Part shown: positions 10,199 through 20,668 of the stretch, piece by piece
Layout of the letters: each line of letters starts with the position of its first letter
How positions within the stretch are numbered: the first letter of the stretch is position 1
Source: Isoetes taiwanensis
Taxonomy: Eukaryota > Streptophyta > Lycopodiopsida > Isoetales > Isoetaceae
Assembly: GCA_021234155.1 (NCBI GenBank)
Contig: JAJEKV010000046.1
Coordinates: 10,866,818-10,930,817 of the forward strand
DNA: 64,000 nt
Direction of reading: 5' to 3'
Program-made: the position numbers and the translations under genes
Notes under the pieces: model-generated
Databases searched by the model: none
Told to the model about the DNA's origin: nothing
The model's input: only the letters and a program-made list of their open reading frames with translations

Positions 10199-11540
10199 AT
10201 GGCTCCAAAGCAAAAATTTCCAGCGAGAATCGAGAACCATTGGAAGATATTGATGTATCGGATCATTGCAGAGAGAGGCCATTGCCTTCAAGCTTCTCGA
10301 CTAGCTTACTTGAGAACATGCCATACCGGTTTGAGTTGAATGTCCCTGTTCCCTTGCCTACCTTTGATTCCAGTATGAGTGCTAATCACTTTTTGAGAAT
10401 ATTTGAAGACTATTACAGGGATTATGGTTTCAAGAAAGGATGCAAGCTTTCAGAATTTGAAAAATGTTTCAAAGATGAGAGTGAAGCTGGTGCTTGGTTA
10501 ACCTATGAGAAGTTGATGGGTACTACCTCATGGGATGAACTTGTCAAGAAGTTTCGGATAGATTTGGTAAGTTAGCTGCTCCACAAGATTTGGTTAATGA
10601 ATTGCAAGGTTTTTTCTATACATGCAGGAGAAAGTGTGAACCAAGTACAAGGAAAGGTTTAGTACATTCATGAGCAGATGTCAAAAGCACAAATCACCAT
10701 CCCAACTCTGTTTTTAATTCTTGCTTTTATTAATGGTCTACAAAGAAGACCGGATATCAAAGAAAATTGCTCAAAATCCAAGCTGCTGAATTGTTTGATT
10801 CCATATACAAGGTCTTTGCCAAAACCAGCGATCTAACCCGGATGCTTTCTACTTTGCCACGATAAGCACCATGTTCCTCCTCATAATCATGACCCGTTTT
10901 ATCCCGATGTTCTTGATGTACATTATGATCATCCCCTTCTATTCCAGTCTATGCCATACAAAAAAGAAAAAGAAATCTAAAGAGGAGGAAGCCAATTCTC
11001 AAGTTGCGAGAGGTCAAGTCGGACCTATCCAAGATTCTGAAGCCTTAGCGAAATAACCAAACAATTGGTTGAACTCAAGGCTGCAAAGGCGGGTAAAACT
11101 TACCCCGAATGTATTCATTGCAATAGGAATTCTCACCCATCAGAAATATGCTATTGGCAAGTATGCCCCGGATGTAATAGAAAAGGTCACTTTGGAAAGG
11201 AATGTCCTGTTTGTTCTTTTGTAAAGAAGTTGGCCATCTTGATGCTAGGTGTCTTTGTTAAGGAATATTTTGCTAAGCGGGGAAAAGGAGAAGAGACCCG
11301 AGTCTAAACCTCTGTGAGATTTCTTGAACCAAGCACCTCTATAAGATTTATCCAAGCTACGAAGTTCCTAAATCTGAAGAAGTCATGGTGGTGCAAACTA
11401 GAAGCATGAATGAAGCTCAAGTACATCTTGAACCAAGTAGGCATTCTCTTTGCCGGGGCTTGTGCCACACGTGATGGAGTCACCTGCTTTCGGATCATAG
11501 CTCCACCCCTCAAAGCCAAAAATATGGTAAGAAAGATCAA
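10199..11540 (+). pseudogene. gag of element A (broken)
   Basis: ATG at 10199 (MAPKQKF) matches the gag start of C at 23207 (MAPRR). After a frame change the capsid-like part follows at 10316-10575 (MPYRFELNVPVPLPTFDSSM, FKKGCKLSEFEKCFK, TSWDELVKKF), paralleling 23300-23580 in C. The middle (10576-11060) is readable only in pieces in several frames. Two CCHC zinc knuckles follow: CIHCNRNSHPSEIC (about 11113) and CPGCNRKGHFGKEC (about 11167). A third one present in C is damaged here. The product would bind element RNA and form the particle. Frameshifts are present at about 10300, 10580, 11055 and 11300. Confidence 0.85.
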
Positions 11541-11675
11541 GACCTCGATGAGGTTGATGTTTTGCTTAGAAATTCCAAGGTGAGTGTGGATCTCTTTACT
11601 ATATTAAAGATTGCACCTAGTTACAGGAAAAGGGTACTTCAACAAACCAATGGTGAGGTATTAAATGCTTGTGTG

Positions 11676-11710
<35 letters not shown>

Positions 11711-13326
11711 GAGAAAAGGAAGTGCCACTTTTTAATTTTTGTAATAAAAGTACATGCAACACCACAGAAGGAGATTACTACAGGAGCTCACACCTCAACT
11801 TCTTCATCTCCCCCTGGCATGCTTATTTAGTCTCCTAATGAGACAAATAGAAAATTTACATACCAAGTTACTCCTGTAACATGTAACAACACCTGATGAG
11901 GTAGGAAAATAAACAAGTATGTGATCGTTGTCTTGAGAACCTGTTTTTGAAGTAACCTGTATGCAATCCTTAATGATGACTGAAGGCATGTTGTCCAAAA
12001 CAACAGCCACTCAAGCATATTAGTACTTGAGTTACTTAAGCATCAGCACTTAAGTATTTAGTATGCTCAAGCTTATCAGTACTTGAGCATCAATGGGCCT
12101 TTCAGTACCTAAAAATGCTCTAGTTAGAACATTTTAAATCCCTAGCTTTGCATACTGCCACATTGTGGGGTTACACGAGTGGCTGCCCCTCCAGGAGAAG
12201 TGGACCCTAGTAACGTAAATCTTTGCATTGTGGGGATTATACGCTCATGTGTTACGTACATCATTCTCATGCACTACAAGAAGCCTCCAAATGAACTTCG
12301 CCATCAACACAAAAATTCATTATACGTCTCTTAACCATACTTTACCGGATGAGTTGTCTCTTCGCTAGCAAGGAAACAGGAGTGCGGCGAAGGAAGGAAT
12401 AACCATCAAAAACAAAACTTGAAATAAGAGTAACACTTTGCTAAATCTCTCAAGAACCACGAAACCCCTTCTCTCGGCCGGGTTCTACAATTTTGTTCCA
12501 CCTTATAAGCGTCTGTGCTTTTTAGCTGTGCTCAACCACAAACAAAAAAAAGGAATAACAAGCCGTCCTGCGACTTCTTAGGCGGCTCGGTGCTAACTAA
12601 CATGTATCTTCGGAGAAAGGGCCCGGATGCCTATTCCATTTGTGAAGTACAAAGAAGCTAATACTGCTAAAAAACTGCAGAAACCTTACTTGTAAATCTC
12701 CACTATGCTTGTAGAAGATCATCATGCTTATCTGAAGCATTAGAATAAAAAACCACGTTAGTGGTTTTATCTTGTGAGAACCAGGGAGTCCGCCTTGAAG
12801 CAGCCCAAGAACCAAGAAATCAGCAGCCTTTGATGAAGAAAACAGTTTTGTATCCAAGAAAGCAAACCCTGGCTAGCACCAGAGAGAAGGGATTCGAATA
12901 TGTGTGAATTTTACTGATGCCACTGTCCTTATTCTAGCACAGCATGAAGAAGACCCTGGAGCATTTACATGCTCAGCTGCTCTAGGAGGGTATACCTTTT
13001 CCAATGTGTTACTTGATGGGGGTTCTCCCCTAAATATTATGCCATACCATATTATGAAGAAGTGTGGTTTTGAGGTGGATAAGAAAGCCTCTATGCTATT
13101 AAAATCTTTTTATAATGCTAAGATTTCTCCTGTTGGTGTGGTGACTAAAGTGCCTGTTAATACAGAAGGCATAACTGTAGCTGCTAACTTTATTGTGGTG
13201 GCTTTTGAAGATATAGGAGATGAATCTGATATCTATGACTTACTGCTAGGAAGGAGATGGTTAGCCACTGTGGATTCCAGGCCAGTCTGGTCTCAAGGGA
13301 GATGTACCATCTCAAATGGCTCTTAG
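11541..13326 (+). pseudogene. aspartic protease region of element A, split by a retrocopy
   Basis: The protease lead-in (FTILKIAPSYRKRVLQ, about 11595-11640) runs into the insertion at 11682 and resumes at 12904. The second part reads FTDATVL, EEDPGAF, then LLDGGSPLNIMP (about 13010), the active-site loop with D-G-G in place of D-T/S-G, a variant I associate with Tat-lineage proteases. It continues to the flap and DIYDLLLGRRWL, where Leu-Leu-Gly-Arg matches the usual I-L-G-R/M element. A stop follows the CTISNG motif at 13324; element C continues there. Confidence 0.85.
11682..12900 (-). mobile_element. retrocopy with poly(A) tail inserted in element A (minus strand)
   Basis: A run of about 30 T at its left edge is a poly(A) tail on the minus strand. 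TGTGTGAATTTT occurs on both sides (11670-11681 and 12901-12912), a 12-bp target duplication typical of LINE-mediated insertion. Removing the insert restores the protease frame (...NACVNFTDAT...). The body resembles a copied messenger or a non-coding retroposon. A 68-residue open frame at 12010-11804 (minus) ends RRLNKHARGR shortly before the tail; I do not recognise it. A motif of repeated ACTTGAGCAT/AGTACTTGAG lies near 12020-12090. No reverse transcriptase is encoded. Confidence 0.8.
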
Positions 13327-13392
13327 ACTGCTACAATTTATAACCAAGAGGGCTCCTATGACTCCAAGGAAGAGGTACATTTTATTAAAGAA

Positions 13393-14043
13393 ATGTTAAT
13401 TGAAGAACCCTTGGGATCTTACAGGATAAAAAAGGCAAGATCAGTGAGTTATGAAATGGTTCCCCTCATTATGGAATGTGCACTCCCAGTGAGACAAGGA
13501 CCATCAGGACTCTTATGGTTTGATGGAGGTATTTCTAAAAAACTAAATATTGCATCATCTGCAGCTATTCTTAAAGATTCCTCTCATAAACTTTTAGCTA
13601 AAGTGGGAAGAATCTTCCCCCAAATCACATCTAATGCAGCAGAATATAAAGCTTTGATTGCAGGCCTTCAGGAAGCCAAAGCTATGGATATTACCAACAT
13701 CCACATTTTTGGTGACTCACAATTAATTTGTAGGCAAGTCTCAGGAGATTACCAAACAAAAAATGCAGATATGGAGCTCCTAAAAAAACAAGTAATGGGA
13801 GTACTTTCGAGTTTTGTCTCATGGGAGATTACTCACATACCAAGAGAAGAAAATGTGGAAGCTGATGCTCTATGTAGAGAAACTCTCATGTCACACCTGA
13901 CTGAGGGAGCTATTCCAGAGGAAGACCTTGATGCTAATGAGGTGAAGGCTCTTTGCCCTATCCTAACCATCAATGCATCAGAGGAAAAAGATACTGAAGA
14001 GATCACTATCACAAAACTAGAACCCTATTTGTTGGAGATCTGA
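13393..14043 (+). CDS. extra (archaeal-type) RNase H of element A, upstream of RT
   Basis: The frame contains a complete RNase H fold: LWFDGG (first catalytic Asp), NAAEYKALIAGL (Glu), HIFGDSQLICRQVSG (Asp) and HIPREENVEADAL (last Asp). The pattern matches RNase HI of the archaeal-like type reported as an extra domain in Tat elements, and differs from the Ty3 RNase H. It lies between protease and reverse transcriptase and would degrade the RNA strand of the RNA-DNA hybrid. The C-terminal 40 residues (PEEDLDANEV..., TITKLEP) lead into the RT frame, which is offset near 14040. Confidence 0.85.
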   Translation: MLIEEPLGSYRIKKARSVSYEMVPLIMECALPVRQGPSGLLWFDGGISKKLNIASSAAILKDSSHKLLAKVGRIFPQITSNAAEYKALIAGLQEAKAMDITNIHIFGDSQLICRQVSGDYQTKNADMELLKKQVMGVLSSFVSWEITHIPREENVEADALCRETLMSHLTEGAIPEEDLDANEVKALCPILTINASEEKDTEEITITKLEPYLLEI

Positions 14044-14072
14044 TTGAATATCAAGATAGGGAGGATATACAA

Positions 14073-15132
14073 ATGTTCTTTGAAGAGAGGAAATATGTAT
14101 TTGCTTGGGATTATTCAGAGCTATCAGGTATCAAAACTGAGGTATGTCAATTTGAAATTAAGATTAAAGAAGGTTGTAAACCTGTTTTTCAAAAATTAAG
14201 AAGGATTAATGCCTCACTCATGGGATTAATTAAAGATGAATTGGATAAGATGTTGGATGCAGGTGTTATTATTGAGATTATTAATCCAGAATGGGTATCT
14301 TGTATTGTTCCTGTGGAGAAAAAAAGTGGTGCCTTAAGGATTTGCATTGACTATCGAGATCTTAACAAGGCTACCATCAAAGGATTGTTATCCTTTGCCC
14401 TTTTTAGAAGAGATCTTATATGCTGTGGCAGGAAACGAGGTGTACTCATTTTTAGATGGATTTTCAGGATTCAATCAGATTAGTATTACAGAAAGAGACC
14501 AACCCAAGACCTCTTTTATTACTCCTTGGGGAACTTATGCAATGAAAAGAATGCCTTTTGGACTAATGAATGCACCTGCTACTTTCCAGAGAGCCATGGA
14601 TGTTATTTTTAGGCCTATGTCTCCTCAAGAATTCAGAGTTTATTTGGATGACCTTTGTTTAGTATCTCACCCTACTAATCATTTGGAATTGTTGGCAAAG
14701 ATATGTTCTTTGTGTAGGGAATCTGGAGTCAACCTTAATCCAAAGAAGTGTATTTTTTTTGCATCCAAAGGGCAACTTTTGGGACACGAGGTATCCAACA
14801 ATGGTATACAGGTGGCACAAGAAAAAGTTGAAGCTCTCAAAAAACTGGTGCCCCCCAAAAACTTGAAGCAGGTCAAAAGTTTTATTGGCATGACTAGTTT
14901 TCTTAGGATGTATATTCCTAATTTTGCTCACATTATAAGCCCTATTTCTAAGCTGACAAGAATAGGCAGGATTTCCAAATCTGAGAGCAAGCATATCCCT
15001 GTCACATGGTCATCAGATTGCCAAGAGTCTTTTGAATTGCTTATAAAGTCCATTTGTGAAGCAACTCTCCTGAAAAACCAGATTTGGACAAGCCATTTGA
15101 GGTTTACATTACTATTACTAAAAAGGCCATAG
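14073..15132 (+). pseudogene. reverse transcriptase of element A (frameshifted)
   Basis: Two overlapping frames (14073-14483 and 14347-15132) hold successive RT blocks: INPEWVSCIVPVEKK, LRICIDYRDLNKAT, then SFLDGFSGFNQI, KTSFITPWGTYAMKRMPFGL, NAPATFQRAMD and the catalytic YLDD (about 14640), followed by the thumb and connection (LLGHEVSNNGIQ, PPKNLKQVKSFIG). One shift at about 14370-14400 and another near 15070 separate frames. Block order and residues are those of Ty3/gypsy RT. Confidence 0.9.
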
Positions 15133-15571
15133 GCTTAGCTATTTTGCAGGACAAGCACACCATAGCTTTTGCCAGTAAACAGTGGAGTTCAACTGAAGAA
15201 AGATACACCAGAATGGAGAAGAGTGCTGCTGCTCTCATGTTTCTAATTGATGAGACAAAGGTCATTTATTATTGAAGAGCTCAGTTCAAGTTTATATGAA
15301 ACAAAATCCAACAGGTTTGTTATTTGGTAAGGCTACTTCTAAGCCAAAAATTCAAAGGTGGGCTTGCAAGTTACAAACTTTTGACATTTCTATAAAAGAG
15401 TTACATCAAGTGAAAAGCCCCAGTCTATATTTGCCTTATATCTTCTTTGACCATGAAGATGTAGTAGAAGTTGTTGACTTTGTGGATGCCTTAGCTTATT
15501 TCTGTGAGATGATGACGAAAGCGGGGCCAACAAGATTGGCGACTACCTATAAAGAATTTCCTACAATTTAA
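15084..15571 (+). pseudogene. degenerate Ty3-type RNase H (connection/tether) of element A
   Basis: The region after RT reads KPFEVYITITKKAIGLAILQ, FASKQWSSTEERYTRMEKSAAALMF, then VQVYMKQNPTGLLFG and RWACKLQTFDI. It follows the Ty3 RNase H scaffold, but the first catalytic Asp (in T-D-A-S) is replaced within ITITKK, and the TDH motif is replaced by VYMKQNP. Element C shows the same losses, so this is an ancestral change rather than recent decay. With the intact extra RNase H upstream, this domain is probably structural. A frameshift lies at about 15270. Confidence 0.75.
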
Positions 15572-15575
15572 GGAG

Positions 15576-16852
15576 ATGCCCTCAGGATTGACCTCGAGCC
15601 AGCAAAGGAGATTTAAAGAAAAGTGCAGGCAGTTCAAAATGATTAATGATGTTTTATGTAAAGTCAACAGGGATGGATTATTATTAAGGTGTGTCAATGA
15701 AGAAGAATCTGCCTTGATCATTAGGGAAATGCATGAAGGGATATGTGGAGGCCATTTTGCTGGAGACACTACTGCCAAGAAAATTCTCAGGTCAGGATAC
15801 TATTGGCCTACAATATTTAAAGATTGCTATACTGCTATAAAATCTTGCCACAAATGCCAAATATTTGGCAAAAGGATCCTCCTCCCAGCTGCACTAAACC
15901 CCATAATTTCTCCAGGACCTTTCCAAATTTGGGGATTAGATTATATTGGTCCTATTAACCCCCCTTCTGCAGGACAACATCAGCACATTATTGTAGCTAC
16001 AGATTATTTTACCAAATGGGCAGAGGCAATTCCTTTGAGACAGGCTAATGCCATCACAACAGCTAGGTTCTTACATGAGTATATTTGTGCACGGTTTGGT
16101 ATTCCTTTACAATTACATTCTGATAGGGGCACCCCTTTTGTGAATGAAGTCATTGCTAATCTATTGACCATTCTTAAAGTCAAACATACCAAGAGTTCCT
16201 CCTACTATCCCCAAGGTAATGGTCAAGCAGAAGCTACTAATAAAGTTTTGAAGGGCATTTTACAGAAAACAGTGGATGATAATAAAAAAGATTGGCATGT
16301 CAAACTGGTGGATGCCCTATGGGCTTATAGAGTTACCATTAAAGCAGCAACCACTCATACTCCTTTTAACTTAGTCTATGGAATTGAAGCTGTGCTTCCA
16401 GTAGAGCTTGAGCTTCCATCTCTGAGGTTAGCTCATAAGCTGTGTTTGCCTTTTGAGCATGCTTCGCAGGAAAGATTGGATGACCTACTGCATTTAGAGG
16501 AATATAGAATGGAAGCTGAGAATGCTAACTTGCTTAAAAAAGCCAAGGATTTGGCAGCTTTCAAAGCTGCTCATAAAATACAAGGGATCTTCAAGACCTG
16601 GAGAATTGGTTACGAAATGGAATAAATCAAGAGAGGACTCGGCCAAGTAAGTTTGAAAATCTTTGGGAGGGACCCTATGAAGTGTTGGAACCTGCAGGCA
16701 CTAATTCATATTGGTTAAAGGAATTAACTTCGGGTTTGTCACTCCCAAATCCTATCAACACTATTCACTTGAAGAGGTTTGGGATCAGCACATTTGCTTG
16801 TCCCTTTTATGCTCTAGAATTTAAACAAGTTAGAATTAAAGTTAGACACTAG
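15576..16852 (+). pseudogene. integrase of element A (nearly intact core)
   Basis: The 15576-16625 frame has the HHCC zinc domain (MHEGICGGHFAGD ... SCHKCQIFGK) and the DDE core: WGLDYIGPI, VATDYFTKWAEAIP, LHSDRGTPFVNEV and YYPQGNGQAEATN. Then come KDWHVKLVDALWAYRVT and the C-terminal helix region. A one-base shift near 16600 moves the C-terminal subdomain (FENLWEGPYEVLE, then YWLKELT) to another frame, with further breaks to about 16852. The D, D and E catalytic positions are present. Element C has the same protein at 27240-28515, ending KRYWQQH. Confidence 0.9.
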
Positions 16853-17670
16853 ATAGGTTGGATTCCACTTTGTCTTAAATTTAGAACTAATGTCTTCATT
16901 AAGTTTATGTTTGCAGATTAGATTATGAAGGTTGAGCCATCAAATAGCTTCAAAACAGGGATTCTTACTAATTGCCAAGTGTCATTTGCGGGGAGCACCC
17001 TTTGTCCATTTTCATTCACCTGTCTCATTGTGGTCCTACCCTCCATTCAGCCATGCTCTTTCATTTTTTCTCCCCAAATGTGCACTCTGCAAATTCAGCT
17101 TCACCATCATAGCAGAGTTGCAAGAATCAAGTTTAATTTGTTTGTATGTTTCCATGATGGTGCACCCTTTCTCCATTTTTATTCATCTCGCCATAAGTGG
17201 TCACGCCATCCATTCAGACTCTTTATTCTTGTTCTCATTCCCAAAAAGAAGCACTCTGAAGTTCGACTTTACCACCATAGCAGAGTTGCATTTTTCAAGG
17301 ATCAGGAATGCATACTTTCTTTTTGTTTTGGCGAGATCTCTCTTTCACCTCACTTGTACACTCTACTTCCATCACTATCCTACCATATCCATACTCATTC
17401 TTCACACATTTTCTTGTTTTGGCGAAATTCAAACATTTACACATTCACCTCACTTTATACACTCCACTTCCCCCACTATTTCACCATGTTTACACTCATT
17501 CTTACCTCTCTTTCACTCACTCATTTCTTCACACCACCATATTCACCTCCATTCCATCAACACTTGCACTTTACATTCTCTTTCCACCATAATCCTCATT
17601 CATACACTTTCGAGCACATATGAAGACCCTTTTTATGGCTGGGGACCAGCCATTTTCTTGTTTTTTGAGA
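16853..17670 (+). other. 3' untranslated region of element A
   Basis: This CT-rich, low-complexity stretch duplicates 293-1141. TTTATGTTTGCAG at about 16905-16917 looks like a 3' splice site, but I see no matching gene. The hairpin GGCTGGGGACCAGCC (17638-17652) and a T-rich tract (to 17670) abut the 3' LTR. Open frames here disagree with those of the A0 copy and are not considered coding. Confidence 0.7.
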
Positions 17671-19139
17671 TGTTGCCCCAAAGGGCAACATACTAATTGA
17701 TTGGTTTGTTTGCTAAAGATAGGGAGACTTGGTAGTCAACATTGTTGTGAAGGTCAAGGGATCTTTATTCTCAAGGTCAACTTTCATAAGAAATGCTCCA
17801 TTTGAGGTCAAAGGATGCTTATAAGGTTTTGGGTAAGAAGTTTGGAAGATACCTTTTTGAAGATTGGAAGCTAGAGTTTGGAAGACCCCATGGTAAACTA
17901 GAATCTTTTGCTCCTAAATTATTCCTCTTTACATTTCTCCATGCCCCCTCTCATTTTTGCCTTGATTCCTCAACCACACTCTCATTCTATCACAAATTCC
18001 TTTCTATTTCATATGCCTCCCCACTTTTTGCCTTTTCCTTTGAAAAATAAATTCTATGTCAAAACCCTAGGTGAATAACCTAGGTATCACTCTAGATGCC
18101 ATAAGGATGCCATATGCCACGTGGCAAGGCCAGATATGCTTCCAAACTTTTGGAGGGCATCCTCAAAGATTCCTAGGAGATCCTAAAAAACCAAAGGGTC
18201 ATTTTTCCCAATTACACCATTGAAAATTTAGTTTTTAAAAGGCCGAAATCTCCAAAAATACTCGAAAGATGCTCGCGAGATTCCCTCCACGAACCCTAAA
18301 ATTAGAAAACTCCTTGAATCGCCGAGGAAACCTCTGTTTTACCTTAAATTCCTCCCGAATCTTCTCTTCCCACCTCTTAGCTACCAAACAAACCCATATC
18401 AAAGCCTAAGATTCTGGATCCATAAAAATTTGAAAATATAACTGGGGTGATCGACACAGAGAATTTTTGAAGGCCCAGACGCATCAAACCTCGACATTGA
18501 TACATGCTGAGCATGATCTGAAGACGTTCTTGAAGTTTCTGAGTGTTCCACAGTTTAATCTGAGAAGATTGGACTGATACTATTGATTTGATATTATTAT
18601 TGACCTCCTAAGCTACATTATTGACTGATATATGTTCCTAAGATCCTTATTCACCTTGTATTACCTTCATATCAATGAAAATTGATTGCCAAGTATTCAA
18701 AAAGTCTACTGTCATGATCCTTTAGCATTCTTGTGTCACAAACATTTTTACAGAAAAGAATTCCCCTACTTTTTCTTGCATTAAACCATTTGCACTTCAT
18801 ATCCCAAGAATTGACCCAACTTTGAGATCGAATATCTCACAGATCAAGCCTCAGACTTGGTCAAGATCTTTACCTTTGCTTGCCTACAACTTTTCTGAGT
18901 AAGTCACAGTCATCTGACCTTGGAAATCAATCTGCATACGAGATCTGTGTTGATTTGGGCGAGGAGTCCAAAATCCAGAATTGGGAAAGGTATGAAAACT
19001 CTATGATTCAGCTTTTTCTTTGGAAAATTCTTGTGTAGATTGATCACCTTAAGTGATCTAGAGGTTCTAACCCCAACTTGAGTGAACATTCAAGTTGGCT
19101 TCTTGTGTTTGACTCTCTAGGCCAGGTTGAGGGTCAACA
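17671..19139 (+). repeat. 3' LTR of element A
   Basis: It begins with the same 8-bp terminal hairpin (TGTTGCCC/GGGCAACA) and ends GGTCAACA, followed by the GGAAG duplicate. It lacks about 270 bases relative to 8440-10157, joined at CATATCCCAAGAATTGACCC near 18800, and retains the 21 bases missing from the 5' LTR. Confidence 0.93.
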
Positions 19140-19842
19140 GGAAGCGACTTCCGACATCCAGGCATACAGCAGCATAAGGCAGGTCATGGAGACCGGGGAC
19201 CTACCATCTGAAGAAGAGTTCCTCGCCATTCAGGAACGGATGGGGATCAGAGGCAAGACCACTAGCATCCTGATGCCGAGTCCCTCAACACCACCTCCAG
19301 CAAGAGGAGCAGGAATCGACCTCAGGCGAGTCGACTCAACAATCGAAGACTACCGGGAGCTCACCGAGATCGAGGTCGACGAATATGCAGGGCGGCATAG
19401 AGCAGGAGGCCAAACAAGTGGGGAATCATCCGCGACGCACAACGACAGGTCGCTGAGGTACTACCTGCCACTGCTGCTAGATGGGAGAATAGCGGTGGTA
19501 CACCGCAAATTCAGCCCCAGGGGCGAAGAAGGAGTGTTCATGCTGATTGCACTCTCAGGCTTTGGCAGGCATGCTCGAATAGCAGCAAATGTCGACTATG
19601 CTGTCCTAGTCAAGAGAGCAATGGCACTCGACCTCTTCGACTTCGCCATACCTCATCGACGTCAGGCGAGACTAGCGGTGGCCGCGGCCCTCACATCCGA
19701 CCGCAGAGTGGAAGACTTGGCGAGAGCCTTGCAAGGCGGCTCGTCAGCAAGCGTCTTCAGGAACTTGGGTCATTCGGTAGGAACGGCCCAAGTTAAGAAG
19801 TTCCTTGAGGACAACCCGTCCTACCGGCGATTTCAAGACTAG
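19140..19842 (+). CDS. second accessory protein of element B, C-terminal part (continues from 8439)
   Basis: After the GGAAG duplicate the frame resumes ATSDIQAYSSIRQV, then EEEFLAIQERMGI, a Pro/Thr linker, DDRS-type polar sequence and a compact conserved block: LRYYLPLLLDGRIAVVHRKF, SPRGEEG, LIALSGFGRHARI and AMALDLFDFA. It ends FLEDNPSYRRFQD and TAG at 19840. The element F copy keeps LRYYLPALSQGQMIVFHKEF, SPRGEE and LIALSGFGQHSKI. Conservation of this block over neighbouring diverged sequence indicates a selected globular domain. No signal peptide, membrane segment or zinc motif is visible. The full protein would be about 505 residues. Function not recognised. Confidence 0.8.
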
Positions 19843-20148
19843 TTAGACTCTTGATCCCGGAGACTTTTGTACCAAAATATTATATAATATAAATATAATT
19901 TCTTTTGCACCTTAAATGTTTTGTTGATATATTTCGTTCCACAACTATGCCAACACACCACATATAATGCAAAGGAACAAGTAAAACTAACTGTATAGCG
20001 ATGAATTATTTGTGTATGCAGTTAGAGGCCTAGGCTCAGGGGAACGACAACGCCAAGACCTTAGGGAAGAACAGAGTCCGCCTGTGCCACCTCCGCAAGG
20101 AACCCTTTGAGGAATTTGAACCCATGACCCCGTAAGAGGAAATATCCC
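19843..20148 (+). promoter_or_regulatory. spacer between accessory gene and gag, with 3'-end signals and a possible splice acceptor
   Basis: AT-rich sequence (ATTATATAATATAAATATAATTTC, quoted here only by its pattern: repeated ATATAA blocks at about 19879-19902) follows the stop, resembling a plant poly(A) region. TTATTTGTGTATGCAG at about 20007-20022 has the form of a 3' splice site just before gag-side sequence. No gene is seen. That gag is expressed from a spliced RNA is only a hypothesis. Confidence 0.35.
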
Positions 20149-20668
20149 GTGATGAGGACGGACCTTGAGCAGATAAAGGCCTTGGCGGGCCGCCAAGGTG
20201 AGCAGTGGTCGGTGGGCAACGCCGCCTGCCGCAGAAGCATCAGCTTGGAGAGCGTGAAGGGACAAGAAGAGGAGCAAGAGAAGGAGATCCTCCAGCCCGG
20301 AATCGTCCGACTCAAGCTCATATTCAGACTCCGACTGACCGGGGAAGACAAGAGCAGTGCCCAGGACCCAAATCAGATGCAAGGCGCGAGGAACACTACA
20401 GATGCAAGGCGAGGGACGCCATAGAAGGACGACATAAAGGGACACCTGTGGCCTCGACTACCGTAAGAGGTAGATTCCGTGACCTGGGCAATGTATGGAA
20501 AGCCCGGAAACTGGAACAGTTCTCGGGGGAGAACAGGTCAGGATTAGAAGCAGAGGCATGGCTGGACGAAATGAGTGAGTACGGCAATGCTTATGGCATG
20601 AAGGATAAAGACAAAGGCAGAGTGGCAACATCCAACTTGAAAGGAGCCGCACGGATTTGGTGGAAGGG
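20149..20668 (+). pseudogene. gag of element B, N-terminal part (split by element C)
   Basis: The probable start is in MRTDLEQIKALAGRQGEQW (20149). The usable frame then changes to the one holding VWKARKLEQFSGEN, LEAEAWLDEMSEYG, NLKGAARIWWKG (about 20495-20668), a capsid-like pattern common to chromovirus gags (ending in A..W). Element C is inserted directly after WWKG. Removal of C and one AAGGG copy rejoins the frame to YAKAHGLSK at 31682. Element F has the same EAWLDEMEEFGNSYG at about 59920. Confidence 0.8.

Larger units (their letters stand above)
8440..19139 (+). mobile_element. element A: Tat-like Ty3/gypsy retrotransposon inserted in the second accessory ORF of B
   Basis: LTRs at 8440-10157 and 17671-19139 flank a primer site, gag, protease, extra RNase H, reverse transcriptase, degenerate RNase H and integrase. 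The 5-bp target duplication GGAAG is perfect (8435-8439 and 19140-19144). Removing the element and one duplicate rejoins the interrupted B frame codon for codon (...TYTGE then ATSDIQ...). The coding part has many frameshifts and a 1.2 kb retrocopy inside the protease region, so the element is probably dead. It is closely related to A0 and more distantly to C. Confidence 0.95.
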
